DNA of 64,000 bases from NCBI GenBank assembly GCA_015501605.1, contig JADNRZ010000002.1:2108001-2172000 (forward strand). Reading direction: 5' to 3'. Origin of the DNA: Panaeolus papilionaceus. Its lineage: Eukaryota > Basidiomycota > Agaricomycetes > Agaricales. The position numbers and the translations under genes are program-made. This document shows positions 12,136 through 24,046 of the stretch, one piece after another; the stretch's first letter is position 1; each line of letters begins with the position of its first letter. A model generated the notes under the pieces. That model saw only the letters and a program-made list of their open reading frames with translations, did not search any database and had not been told where the DNA came from.

Positions 12136-14565
12136 ATGGCGACCGAAAAGTCCCAAATCGTCGACAACCCAACCTACAAAGTCGAATCGGACGCTGAATC
12201 AGCGCGCCAATTCCATACAGGCCATACAGATGCTTTTATCGCTGAACATGGCAAACTTGTTCGCCAGTTGAAGAACAGGCATATAGCCATGATCAGGTAA
12301 TGCGGCGTCACTTTGACGGAAAACCTCTTTGTGCTTCGTCGGTACTGACACTTCCTAGTATCGGAGGCGTTATTGGTACCGGTCTCTTCTTGGGTACCGC
12401 CAGCTCTCTGCAAAACGGAGGACCCGTTGGTAGGAGACTCTATAAAGTTCGCTATGCTTGTCGGTGACGTGCAGTTCTATCACAGGTCTTCTTCTGGGAT
12501 ACTTAGCCGTTGGATCTGTGTGCTATTGCGTGATGGTGAGCCTTCCCGGCATCGAATAATTTGAATGAATTTGTCTAAATCGTCTACACTCATCAGCTTT
12601 CGCTCGGAGAGATGATTGCCTTTCTTCCCATTCCTGGGGGGCATATCAAGATGGCAGAGCGTTTCGTGGATCCTGCTCTCTCCTTTGCAATGGGCTGGAA
12701 CTACTGGTATGGCTTATCGCATTACTTCGCCTATTGAATACCTTGATAACAGCTATATATAGGTATAATTGGACAATTGTGCTACCAGCGGAATTGAGCG
12801 CAGCATCCGTTTTAATAGGGTTCTGGAACGATCAGATTAACCCTGCTGTTTGGGTGATTATGTGTCTTGTGGTGGTGGTAACGATAAACATGCTCGGAGC
12901 TGGCAAGTGACTTTTCTTTATTGCCAACCAATTGGCTAACGTACCAGACAGGTGCCTATGGAGAAGCAGAATTCATTTTTGCGTACGCACGAACCACTTG
13001 TCATTGCTTGCTGACACCTCAATGACGAATGTTTTCAGATCAATCAAAGTCATAACTATTACCGGCCTTATCATACTGGGAATCGTCCTTGACCTGGGAG
13101 GTGAGCTAAACGAGTATAACCTATGCACATGCACATGCGTGCTAATATCTCTGTTGAGGCGGTCCTAACCACGACAGACTTGGTTTCAGGTTCTGGAAGC
13201 ATCCTGGCCCTTTCGTTCAATTCCATGGTATTGGCGGAGCGAAAGGCCGATTCCTGGGCTTTTGGGCCGTTCTAAGCCAAGCGGCGTTCTCGTATGTGGG
13301 GACGGAGATTGTTGCCGTAAGTCATCAGCTCAATTTATACCGACCAGATCTCACTGGACTAACTTGGACGTAGATCGCTGCTGGAGAAGCTAAAAATCCC
13401 CGCCGCAACCTACCAAAGGCTATCCGCAGAGTCTACATTCGTGTGTCGTTTTCAAACCTGCGTCTGCACACAAACCTCTGACACTTCTTGATAGGTATCC
13501 TTCTGTTTTACATCGGAGGAACTGTTGTAATTGGCTTGCTAGTCCCATCGAACTCCGACAGGTTAAGTCTTGTGGATGGGCAAGGCACAGCAGCTGCATC
13601 TCCGTTTGTGATTGCCATTGAACGTGCAGGCATCAAAGTTCTGCCTTCGGTGCGACAATTCCTTGACTTTCTGGGGTCAGATTTAACGGAAGTCATTTGA
13701 ATAGATTATAAACGCCTGTCTCCTGACATCAGCTTGGTCTGCAGCATCAAGCGATCTGTACACAAGTTCTCGAGGCCTTTGTAAGTGAGAGCGGCATTGG
13801 TCGACGTGCACTCACACCTCATCGAATTCTAGACGGGCTAGCTGTTGCCGGAAATGCACCCAAAATCTTCCTCAAAACCTCCAAGAACGGCCTGCCCTAC
13901 GTCGCCGTCATGTTCAGTAGCCTGTTTGCATTCCTTGGTTTTATGGGAATTACATCAGGCTCGGGCAGAGTCTTTGGGTGGTTTGCTAACATGACTTCTG
14001 TCGCTGGGTTGATGACCTGGTTTGGCATCAGTCTGACTTATATTCGATTCTATCAAGGCATGAAAAGTCAAGGTATCGACAGGCGCACACTTCCATTTTA
14101 TTCTAGAATCCAGCCTTTCGCGGGGTGGTATGCCATGATTTCTTGTCTCCTCATTTGTATTGTAACACCTTTTTCTTCTTCTTTGATACACTGATTCTAA
14201 TGTCGGCAACTAGCTCAGCGGCTGGGCAGTCTTTCTAAAGGATAGTTGGGCAACAGATACTTTTGTCACCAACTACCTTCCTCTGGTGCTGTTCCCTATC
14301 ATGTATGTCGGGGCACGCTTCTACTACAAGGAACGTCCCAAGAAAGCCCACGAAATGGACTTTGTTACCAACATCGCAGAAATCGAGGCGGATACGTATG
14401 TTCTCTCTCCTTCTGGATCTGCCATTGTCTCATATAAGATTTTCTATTCCTATAGGGTTGACGACCCTCCGCCTAAAAATAAATTGGAGGCGTTCTGGGC
14501 GTGGCTGGTAGGTTTCCCCTTGTTTCAACGCTCCTGCGTCTCATGTGCCTTTTGGAAAGATGTGA
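12136..14565 (+). CDS. Amino-acid permease (APC superfamily, fungal AAP type)
   Basis: Plasma-membrane amino-acid/proton symporter with about 12 hydrophobic segments. Family hallmarks in order: LKNRHIAMISIGGVIGTGLF, LLLGYLAVGSVCY, SLGEMIAFLPIPGG, GWNYWYNWTIVLPAE, GAYGEAEFIFASIKVI, FWAVLSQAAFSYVGTEIVAIAAGEAKNPRR, SAASSDLYTSSRGLYGLA, GWFANMTSVAGLMTWFGI, and the C-terminus FWAWLM. The final Met and stop (TGA 14563-14565) come from a tiny last exon after an intron that interrupts the FWAWL reading. The gene contains about nine introns. One, 12903-12951, has a GC donor (GCAAGT) and AG acceptor; splicing there gives the expected INMLGAGAYGEAE. Substrate range cannot be read from sequence. Confidence 0.9.
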
Positions 14566-15053
14566 TGGCGGTCATATTGGGAAGAAATCTACGGTCATTG
14601 TTTCTAGTTCTATTGTATAGACCGATCGTCAATAGGAGTTCATTATATGCGCAAGAAAACCGCTTATACAACAATCAGAGCGGGAAATTTGCATGACATG
14701 AGTGATCATTAAATGAAACAGAAAAGGAAACTTCTAGAGATGTTTGAGTTGAAGGCAACAGGAACTGACAATGTGAGCTATGCGAGACCGAAAAAAAGAA
14801 CGATGAAAATGAAAATGAAAGAAGGGGAAAGAAACCCGGACGAATATACACTTATTTTTCAACATGGTAGAATAAGAGAAGGAATACGTAAATAAATACA
14901 TAAAAATTGAATGAGGCAAGTTCCTAGGTATGTAAATGAAAGGCTAGAACGAGAGCAAAAGAACCGAAAGTGTTGCAAACTGAACAAAGAACAAGATCGA
15001 CCCTAGGTTTTTGAAGCTGGGATGTGCAAATTGATAGCTGAGTGGGTTGTTTT
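14566..15053. other. Convergent intergenic region
   Basis: 3' flanks of the permease and the RhoGEF. It contains an A/G-rich purine tract near 14780-14890. No gene seen. Confidence 0.55.
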
Positions 15054-18000
15054 TTAGTGTCGTTCTAAAAGAATCCATGAGAGCAATGTGACAGACCTCG
15101 ATACCAGTTGAGCGCTGCGGATGGGCTGGGTGCATCGAAATAAAGAATAGCCTTGTTATCAACTAAGCGTAGTGCTATCATAAAAAAACAATCAGCTTCC
15201 TTCTAAATCAGGTAGGAGTACACTAACCATTGCCATGCACAATGCTTGCGGGTTGAGGAAGTGTCTGCATTCTCAGCACGGCCCAGAGGTCAACAACAGA
15301 ATTGGGGTCTTTGCCTTCTGATGGGTCACGACAGAGAACCAACAGATCATTGCAAAGGATGCCGATTAGCTTGCGTGGCGTAAGCTCTGGAGCAAGGCAG
15401 TCGACTTGGACGGTGCATGCATCGCCCTGTGCGTTGATGGACTCGAAATTGACAACAGCCTTGCGCACAACGCGCGTTAAAAGGAGAGGTCCATCCATAA
15501 TAAGACGACTGGTAACACAAAATCAGTGCATGTCCTATCGCTTGATGGTGTGCTGCATCGCTTACCGGTGTGGTTGTACAAGAGGACTGGGGAACTTGCC
15601 CCTAATTCTCGCCTGCCATTGCACGAGCTTCCTTCTAGACTCGGACTCGCGCTTCCCTTCGTTCATGTTATTCGCCAGGAGAGCAATCTCAGCCAGAGCC
15701 CTATCGAGCGGGTCGTCTATGAATTCGCTCATAGGCGGCGTGCTTCTCCCCAGTTCCTCCAGGAGCAACTTGTAGCGCGGTATCCTCTGCACGGGGAGGA
15801 GGAGATATCCCTCTAGATTGAGTTGCGTGTGACGAGGGTTGAGACGGCATCGCTTAAGATACTGTTTGATTCTTCTACGCTGGCTCGTCGTCAGATTGGG
15901 GATACCTGTGCTAGACGCATTAACAGCCTCGGCAATATTCCCAGCGCCGCTTGTCATAGCCATGCTGATACCGAGACCAACCAACTGGGATGTGCTGGAA
16001 GAGGGGGAAAGACTAGAAGGTGTCGGAGTGGCCGGTGTGTTCCGATCGGAGGTCCAGTACTTCACGCGCTGTACAGAACTGTCAAAGTTGCTGCAAGGGA
16101 AAAAAAAGAAAAAGAAGTTGAAACGTTAGCGCGTATTCCACGAAATGACGAAGAAATGATGACGAAAAAAGAAACGTTGCCGCGAAACGAGTAAGGTGAA
16201 GGACTCGAAGGGAGATTACGAGTAGTTAATGTGGCATGAGGCCGCGGTGAAGTACTTATAGAACAAAACAAGAGCAAAAAAAGACGAGTAGGACGTATAA
16301 GACTCACTTGATGTAACTCGAATACATTCTCATAAATGCCGCATGTTTGACAAAAATATTGCCGACTGCATTGGCAACGCTCAGCGACAACTGGCCATCA
16401 GCGTCAGACTCGGGATTGTCGAGTGCAGTATTCAGCAGAGGTGCAGCTGCAACTTCTAGGGCAGGAAGGAAGCTGTCTTTGTGGAATGAAAACAGCGAAT
16501 CGACACCGTTGAAAACGACCTTGCGTTCGCTAGCCGGAACAACAGTTTCGTTCTTCGAGCTCACACCGCTGAGTAGATTGACGGGCGTCGAGCCTGGTTT
16601 GATGTAAATGTCTACGAGTTCCTGGAGACCCTTGACGTATGTCCGTTCCGTCCTATATGTGTCTCAAGCGGTCAGTTATTTGAATCCCACAGTAAACACA
16701 ACAAAAGGGTTTATGGCAGATATCGATGGCGCGAAAACAACGGAGAACATGGGGCGAAATATAAAAGCTAGAAAATTCACTCACACAACGATTTCCTTGA
16801 TAACCATGGCCCTCTTGCCTTTGTCGTCCTTGAATGTCCGCACACCGCGCCCCTCGTCAGAGCCCACACTGTCTGTTGTCGCTACACTCAGAGTCTGGCT
16901 GGACGTCCCGCTCCTGGTCCCTGTACCATCCGAAGACCTCAGATGAGGCAACGCTGGTGAAACTGGTATACTGTCCGATCCCATCGATGACTCCCTCTCC
17001 TTATCGCTGACTGTCATGCGGCGGGGCCGAGCACCAGCGAACGCATGATCCTCGCCAGCTGCACCTCCAGAAGAGGATGATGAAGCGCCGTATATGCTTA
17101 CAGTTTGCTGTTGCAGGTGTGCTTGGGCTGCCATCTGCTGCTGAAGCTGCACAGTCCCGAGATCATTCATATCCCTCAGATAGGCCATTACAGATCGAAG
17201 GGCGCGCATATAAGCCTCCCTGGCCCGTTCAGCTTCCCTCCTCATGTACTGCTCATGATCAGGGGTGACAGGGCTCGGTGTCAGGGCGCGTGCGTCGACA
17301 GAGTTGGCCTGGGTGGCCGTTGGCTCGTCTGCATCAACAACAATGCTCACAAATGCCGAGTTCTCTGGGATAGAAAGGGACATGCTCCCAGGCGCATCTA
17401 TAGGAAGGAAACTCCTTCTCTTTGCACGAGGGGCGGTAGGAGGGGCAAGGAGGCTGTTGGGGGATGGAGAAGGAACGGCGGTGAGGAGATTTGTTGTTGA
17501 TGAAGAAGGTTTAGGTCCGTCGAGTGTACTGACGCTGGTCTGTATTTGCAACCGAGGAGGTGAGTTGCTGCTCACAGATACGAGGGGCATAGAATCCATC
17601 ATTGGCGAGTTCGAGAACCTGAGGTCAAGTTGTGGACTAGTACTCTTTAAACTTGGTTCAGCACTGATGCTAGTCTGGAATTGGGTTGGCGCCGCTAATG
17701 CAGATTTGTCTCCATGAGATGTATGGGGGCGTCTGGTCGTATGACTTCGTACACGAGGATCAGGAGAGGCACCGGGGGAGGATGTCGGTGTTGATGTGAA
17801 CGTATTCGAAGGAGAGGGAACCTCCGGTTTCATCTTGCCCATTGACATCTTCTTCAAGAATCCCCAGCGACTCTTCTGGTGTCGCGATGAAGACGTAGAG
17901 GCGGAGGCGGAAGAGACGCCTGGGGATGCAGCAACGCGCTCCATGGGGATGGGCTCGTTCCTAGATACTGGGAATTTAGGTGCTGGGCTGTTCGTGCCAC

Positions 18001-20111
18001 TAGAAGACGAGCTAGGAGCATAAGATGAAGACCGCGTGGTGGCGTCATCTTGATGCGTGGATGGACTTGGTGAACCCTCCCAAAGTGACTGGCTCAACTG
18101 TGGTCGTGAAGTGGTAGGGGTCGAGCGGCTTCCAAGCTGCGTCGCAGGACCGAGACTGGCAAAGCGTTTTGCGAAAGCTTCTGCAGCTGAGCTCTGGACA
18201 GGACTAGGTGTCATAGCCAACAAGTTGGAGCTTGATCGAGAAGGTGGAAAATTGGAGGTGGTTATTCTAGGCATCTCATTTTCCGGAATGGCGTTAGGGT
18301 TTGGTGTGAGGGATCTTCCTCTTCTGAGATCACCGGCACTCTTCATCTTCCTGAGTTCCTGTGGTCCACCCGTATTATGGTCATCTGGCGAACCCGAAGC
18401 AGAAACTTGACGCAAAGGCCTCGAGTCTGAGCCGTTCACAACGGTCGATTTTGCCCGGTTCTGATCAAAGTACGTCCGGTTGGGAGTTGTCCGTGTTCTC
18501 GTAAGTGGTTTCGTGAGGTCTTCGGGTGATTCGTAATGTTGGGGAGATTGCTGAGCAGTTTGGCGGAGTGGATGGCCAAATGAACTGGCGGGTAGAGGAG
18601 ACGTAGTAGAGCGTGACAGGGGGGGAGCAGCTCTGTCAGGGGTAATGGTGTGTTCTTCCTCGTCATGAGAAACTGCGAAACCTTTGGGACTGAACTCGCC
18701 CACGGCGGAATCTTCGTGATCTGAAAATTCGTCGAGATCCGTTGTGGCGCCTCCATCAGTCTCTCCATCGGCGTTGGAACTTTGGGCCCCTGCAGACATG
18801 AGTGGCATTGTCATGGGTGTTGACGGGGGATACATGGGAGTCGAGGGAACTTTTGCAAGAAGTGGGTCGACGAGTGCTTTCCATGGGCCTTGGAAAGGGT
18901 TTCCATCCACGCAAAGAGTTTGGAGAGCTGGGAGAAGACATAGCCAACTTGGGAGGGAGTGAAGCTTATTTCTCCGTATGCTGATGGTGTGTAGTTTGAC
19001 CAAATCCACCAAAGCGTCTGGAAGGGTTGTAATGCTTGTGGAATCTGCAATCAAGACTCGGAGGTTATACAAGTGGGCGAGGAATACAGGCAGAACCCTC
19101 AGTGGATTTGAGGCGACGTTAAGCTCCTCCAAATTTTCACACATTGCTAGGACGGGTGGCAAGGCGGCCACAAAGTTAGCCGAAATATCGAGAACGAGCA
19201 AGCTATGTGCGATTTGGGGAAGACATGTTGAGAGGAATTGAGGAACATGATTCGGAGTTGGTGAAGAGCCAATGAGGAGATGAGTCGTGCCTATTGAAAC
19301 ATGGCCAAAAAAAAAAGAGAAAAAAAAGACACATTGAGTATTAATAGTGAAATCGGCAGATCGAGGCTAAAAGAGACATGAAGGTAGTCTCCATAAATTC
19401 AAGATACTTACCTGGTTGAGCATGCAATTGCACGATTGGAATGTTGTCCCCGTGCACGATAAGACCCTGTCCGTCCTCCGCGACTGCCACTGCTGCGGTG
19501 CGCTCGTCGTCGAGGTCATGCTCGTTGTCATCATCTCGGTCCAAAAGGTCAAGACCATGCTCGTCGTCCGTCTCATCCTCTGAAATCAGACTCTCGTCCT
19601 TCTCCTGAGGAGGTTGCCAAGTCTGATCATAGCTAGGTTTCTGAGAAAGGGGTAGGGGTAGAGGTAGGGGAGGAGGAGGGGAGTCTGAGTCGTGGAAGTT
19701 TATGCCATTTCCAAGGGAAGAAGAACGAGAACGGAGACTTGCGGAATAAGTATCTGAACGGCGTGCTGATTCTGAAGGACGATGACCGACTAATTTGGGT
19801 CTTGCGGTGTCTGTCGCCATTATAGTTTGAGAAGTGATATCTTTTGTTGAGATGATACCTAGAGCATTAGCAATAGGGTCGTCTTCTGGGGAAGCTACAT
19901 GAACGTTGTGATTCTGATAATGAGCATAGTCGTTGTATGCCAAAGCACTTGCAGCTGAACTTGTGTAAGCTGATGATCTGGTTGAAGAAGAACCTGCAGA
20001 AGAAAGAGCTGGAAGAGAAGACTGAGAACGAAAAGGATAAGGATCAGGATATTGAGTTGGGTCTGGTAAAGTCATATCGTTAAACCAGGCAGAGTTTGAG
20101 TTTGAATCCAT
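15054..20111 (-). CDS. Leucine-rich-repeat Rho guanine-nucleotide exchange factor (LRR-DH-PH)
   Basis: Activates Rho-family GTPases, hence probably polarity or wall growth. The ATG at 20111 gives MDSNSNSAWFNDM and a disordered region. Leucine-rich repeats follow (LLVLDISANFVAALPPVL, LEELNVASNPLRVLPVFL, LRVLIADSTSITTLPDAL, LHTISIRRNKLHSLPSWL, ending LQTLCVDGNPFQGPW). Then come about 650 Ser/Pro-rich residues, a DH domain beginning MVIKEIV and RTYVKGLQELVDIYI and including LEGYLLLPVQRIPRYKLLLEEL, and a PH-like domain (MDGPLLLTRVVRK ... LIGILCNDLLVL ... LRLVDNKAILYFDAPSPSAALNWYRERH-stop). The PVQRIPRYKLLL helix is the diagnostic RhoGEF motif. The start lies only 74 bp from the ELP4 stop, so its promoter must overlap the ELP4 3' end. 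The last exon is short and inferred. Confidence 0.88.
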
Positions 20112-20185
20112 ATTCCATGTGAGAGCGAGAGAGACAGTCAAAACTAAACTAAGTCTGCTCGTTTACAAATAAAACTAAACAACAA

Positions 20186-21601
20186 CTAGAAATCATATAC
20201 ATCACGTCCATCACTAATAAATCCTACTGTCTTTTTATTTTTATTATGGCTTCTTTTATTTTCAACTACCCTTCTTTCACTTGTGCCACCTTCAATATCA
20301 AGGTGTAATGTTTCGAACACAATCCTTCTTCTTGTACATTTGAATGCAAGGTTATTCTCACCACTGCCAGAACTTGATCCTCTCAGTGCAGAGAATCTAT
20401 CACTTGGCGGCGTAAGAGTGTATGGTGAGGGTAGTGTTTGAATAGACACCATTCCATGATGTCCTGGAAACGAGTTTGATAGTCCAATATTCCCTGTAAA
20501 AAGAAAAGAAAAAAGATATAAGACATATATCTTTTCCTATTCTTATTCTTGTTCTTACCTCCAAATGCATTCATACTCATCATTCCGTCGCATGTCCATC
20601 CAACCATAGAAAGCCATCCTTCTCTATCTAAACTTGACTCTGGTCCCAGAACTGTCATGCTACACATGTCCCCTTGTTCCCGCAAAAGCCGTCGAATCAT
20701 CTGTAAAAAATAAACAACTTCCTGTTGCTTTCACGTTATTCATATATCCTATACAAATAAAAAAAATATCTCCCACTCACCCCTCTTTTTACCTCTCCCC
20801 ACGCCGGAGATCCAAGTCCCACAATACACACCCGCACCGGTCCTTTCTTCTCTCCACCAGTGGCAATCTTTTTAATCTCTTCAATTATATCCCTTAGCGG
20901 TTTCTCATGTCGTTCAACGTCCACAAACTCTATTTGTCCAGATGCAATTCCTTCCTCTACAACTTCATCAGGTATCCGATTAGTTAACTCGAATGCATGA
21001 CAATATGATTCCGTGCCATCTCTGTTTGCCGCAAAATCAGCCATCATCACAACCAATCCCAGATCATCAGTGAAAATGAATAGCCTCTATTACCAAAATA
21101 ATTCACAAAAAAGAGAGCAAGTACTAACGTTTTATTACCACCAACTCCTACAGTGGTCTGAAACTGTCCCATCTTTTGATATCGCCATGCAATCTTGACT
21201 TGTCCATCCTGATCCGTTTTTTTATCCTCTTCGTCAGAATCACCTCTGTTGCCTGTTCCACCAACCCCTGTATTGCTTCCCCATCGGTCGGCTTTAGGTA
21301 GCCACACAAGTTGTTCAACCCATTCTTTCGGCCTCTCTCCAACCACTATCACCTTTTGTTCACCCGCAATCCCTTCCGCAGCAAAGTACTTGGCTATCAA
21401 CTCTCCATATGCTGAATGCACATCAGGCGCGGCGATCACCATCGAACATGTTAACGGTAGTCCACCTCCAAGGATGTCATCCAATGACGATATTCCGGTT
21501 GACGTTAGGATTGTAGGTGTAGAGCTTGTTGACGCCAAAAGGCGCGTTGAAGGATGGAGGGGCGCTGCTGCTTTTGCCGTTTTCCTTTTGAAAGAAGACA
21601 T
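20186..21601 (-). CDS. ELP4: Elongator complex subunit 4
   Basis: Part of the Elp4-6 RecA-like ring of Elongator, needed for U34 wobble modification of tRNAs. The ATG at 21601 gives MSSFKRKTAK; LTSTGISSLDDILGGGLPL is the conserved Elp4 opening, followed by VHSAYGELIAKYFAAEG and KVIVVGERPKEWVEQLVWLP. Later exons contain VCIVGLGSPAWGEV, MIRRLLREQGDMCSMTV and the typical end NNLAFKCTRRRIVFETLHLD then IEGGTSERR. A DE/Asp-rich linker sits after the first third. There are about four introns. An upstream in-frame ATG exists, but the chosen one matches the usual start. The gene is divergent from IMP1 with only 124 bp between the ATGs. Confidence 0.92.
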
Positions 21602-21725
21602 TAAAAGATAAGATGGATGTCTTTGGTGTGTTTGATCGAACCAAGCTGGGGGTGCGATCATCTTATGTAAGTACTCGAAGCTAAAAATAAATGCATTTCT
21701 TTCAACTGCGGTGGTTGGTTCAACG
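21602..21725. promoter_or_regulatory. Short bidirectional promoter region ELP4/IMP1
   Basis: The 124 bp between divergent start codons must contain both 5' UTRs and the core promoters. No TATA-like element is clear. Confidence 0.4.
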
Positions 21726-22444
21726 ATGCATCCATGGTGTATCAGAAGAACATTAACTACAGCTGTAAAGCGTTTAAAGGATATTCCTAATAAAAACAAA
21801 TTACCTCCCATAGTTGAAAAACAAACTCCTCAAGCACATACACACCGATACTCAATTCCACCAGCGCCTAATTCAAGCCCTTTCAGGAGCACTAGAGTCT
21901 GGAGATATGGAATTTGGGTGCTCAAGGTACTTTTACATCATTAAACTTCATTGCAACTACTCATCACACCCCATAAAGACCTTCAACTTTCTAGCAGGAT
22001 GCCACCTGTTCTTTACACATGTCTGTCGTATATCACCTGTACGCTTACTTTACTTTTACCGCTGCTCAAAACTCAACATTTCTTCAGATGTCAGGTCCAT
22101 CCATGCTTCCTACTTTTGGCGTGAATGGCGAAGGCGCCATAGAAGAATTTTTAACCAAAAAATTCTCTCCTTCGACGCTGTTCACCCGTGGAACCCTTTT
22201 AACTTTCCATTCGCCACTCGACCCCGATCGCTATGTCTGCAAACGCCTCATCGGGCTGCCCGGGGATGTCATCTGTGTTGACCCAACTGGTCAGTATTGC
22301 CCCAGTGATCAACATGTAGTTGTTCCCAAGGGTCATGTCTGGGTCATCGGGGACAACGCAGCCTACAGTCGTGACTCAAGGACCTACGGACCTGTGCCAA
22401 TGGGTCTCATCAGAGGGCGGATTGTTGCAAGGGTGCGTCGTTAG
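21726..22444 (+). CDS. IMP1: Mitochondrial inner membrane protease subunit 1
   Basis: Type I signal peptidase-like protease that clips presequences on the outer face of the inner membrane. The catalytic Ser is in SGPSMLPTF and the general-base Lys in DRYVCKRLIGLPGD; the downstream VPKGHVWVIGDNAAYSRDSR box and the GLIRGRIVARV tail complete the family pattern. The proposed ATG at 21726 gives an Arg/Lys-rich leader (MHPWCIRRTLTTAVKRLKDI) joined by one intron (about 21930-21997) to the membrane-anchor segment. The extended leader is longer than in most Imp1 proteins, so the first exon start is less certain than the protease core. Convergent with the TPR gene. Confidence 0.87.
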
Positions 22445-22577
22445 CAATGAATATAGCTAATGAGGTAACTAAATGTTGCTTCAGATATGGCCCCCCACAG
22501 AGTTTATTATTTTCCGCAATCCAACAACCTACTTGGGACACGAAAAGCCATAACATGATAACCATTCCACGACCACA

Positions 22578-23603
22578 TCACCTCACAAAATTCATCGAAT
22601 AACCACCCTGCCCGTTTGGCTCAAACTTGAAGTTATCTGTTGACAACCCAAATTTACCCAATATACTATTTCCCAAACCCTTGAGCTTGCCAACCATCTC
22701 TTCTGTTTCGCGTTTCTGTGCTGCCTCCAACCTTGGCTTCAGGGTCTGCAGCTTGCGCGTGAGGATTGGACGCTGAGATGCAGGGAGCGTAGGTAGGGCG
22801 AGGAGCTTTTCGTAGTCTTTTGATTTTATTCGGTCAGTACAGGTACCTCATCTCCGTAATGGACGAGGAACTATACCTTCTTGTGCCGCTGTAAGACTTG
22901 ACCATGTATCTAGGACATCGTTTGATGAAGCACGCCGCTCTAGTGCTTTAATGTACAAGGGGTCGTCTTTCAAGGCTGTTAAATATATCAATACCAGTTA
23001 ATGTTTGGAGATATGAACTTCTTCACCTTCTGTACACGATTCAACAGCCTGTTTATGATCTCCCTTTGCGCAACTCGTTGAACAAGGCATCAAACAGGAT
23101 TTAACGACCGACCTACCATTTTGACATAGCACGCTCCAATATTCGCATTCAGTACGGCCCGTAGCTGTGCACACCTCTCGTTCAATGCTTTCACCTCGGG
23201 AGAAATGGCTTCCTCGTGTTCCGCCTCCTCATCTTCCTTTTGCTTCCCTTTGCCTTTGGAAGAGGGGGTTGGTGGATTAAGTGAGTCTTCCTCGTCGTCA
23301 TCTGTGTCGTGAGTAGCCTCGTTTGACTTTGAGTTGTCTTCTCGTCGTCTGGGCAAGGCATTCAGAGCAGCTTCATATGATGTGATAGCTTCTTCCCATT
23401 TCCCTGCTCTGAACACATCATTTCCAGATTGCTTCCGCTCGTTGGCTGTCGCAATTGCAGAATCCTAGTTAGGATGATATAAGATATCGTATCGAAGAAT
23501 CTATATGTTCCTCTGTACTTACGAGGTCTTCGTTGTCTAGTTTAACGTGCACTCGCTCAGTTGGGGTTGATGTTGGCAGTTGGGAAGGGGGCGCTTCTGA
23601 CAT
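22578..23603 (-). CDS. TTC1-like tetratricopeptide repeat protein
   Basis: Predicted co-chaperone-type TPR protein. The ATG at 23603 gives MSEAPPSQLPTSTPTERV. The TPR helices read NERKQSGNDVFRAGKWEEAI, SYEAALNALP, LNANIGACYVKM, HKQAVESCTEAL, YIKALERRASSNDVL and ALPTLPASQRPILTRKL; the C-terminus GLGNSILGKFGLSTDNFKFE matches the end of the TTC1 family (TPR protein 1). An acidic and Lys-rich disordered insert interrupts the first repeat. About five exons. The partner is likely Hsp70/Hsp90 or a small GTPase by family analogy only. Confidence 0.85.
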
Positions 23604-23962
23604 TCTAACCTCCACTGAATGATGAGCACTGATTAACGTCTATAGATCGATGGATACGCAAACGTGTTTCGTCTGTATGTTCCTGATGGGGGTTGAGGTT
23701 GAGGTGGTGAAGACTGTTGACTATGTGACGACATGTGTCATGCCCAACCCAGAACGAGATAAGATCAAAACTGACACTGATCTTTCAATCTCTTCTTTCT
23801 CTGCCGACTTCATATTCCGGAGCTTCCCTCTATTACTACCTTTGCTTAACAATACCGCATCGTTCCAAATCATTCATTGCCGAGTGAACGCGTCATACAA
23901 CGCCGACATTGACATTATACCCCCGTTGAACTAGAACAGGTACTACAATGGCGACATGTTTG
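23604..23962. other. Divergent intergenic region
   Basis: Upstream flank shared by the TPR gene and the dehydrogenase. A 94-codon frame here is open on plus but has no recognisable content. No gene supported. Confidence 0.5.
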
Positions 23963-23972
23963 CTATAAAAAG
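23963..23972 (+). promoter_or_regulatory. TATA-like box of the short-chain dehydrogenase
   Basis: CTATAAAAAG, about 75 bp before the ATG at 24047, a typical spacing for filamentous fungi. Confidence 0.45.
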
Positions 23973-24046
23973 CCCCTAATAACACACACACGCTGCAGAC
24001 AATCCTCAAACGCAAACTCATCCAATACAACTACACTCAGCTAAAT

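Noticed and set aside
20109..20141. Start of the RhoGEF at 20141
   Set aside because: That codon is TTG; the first in-frame ATG is at 20111.
23650..23934. 94-codon frame between the TPR and dehydrogenase genes
   Set aside because: Lies in a divergent promoter region just before a TATA-like element; no recognisable content.
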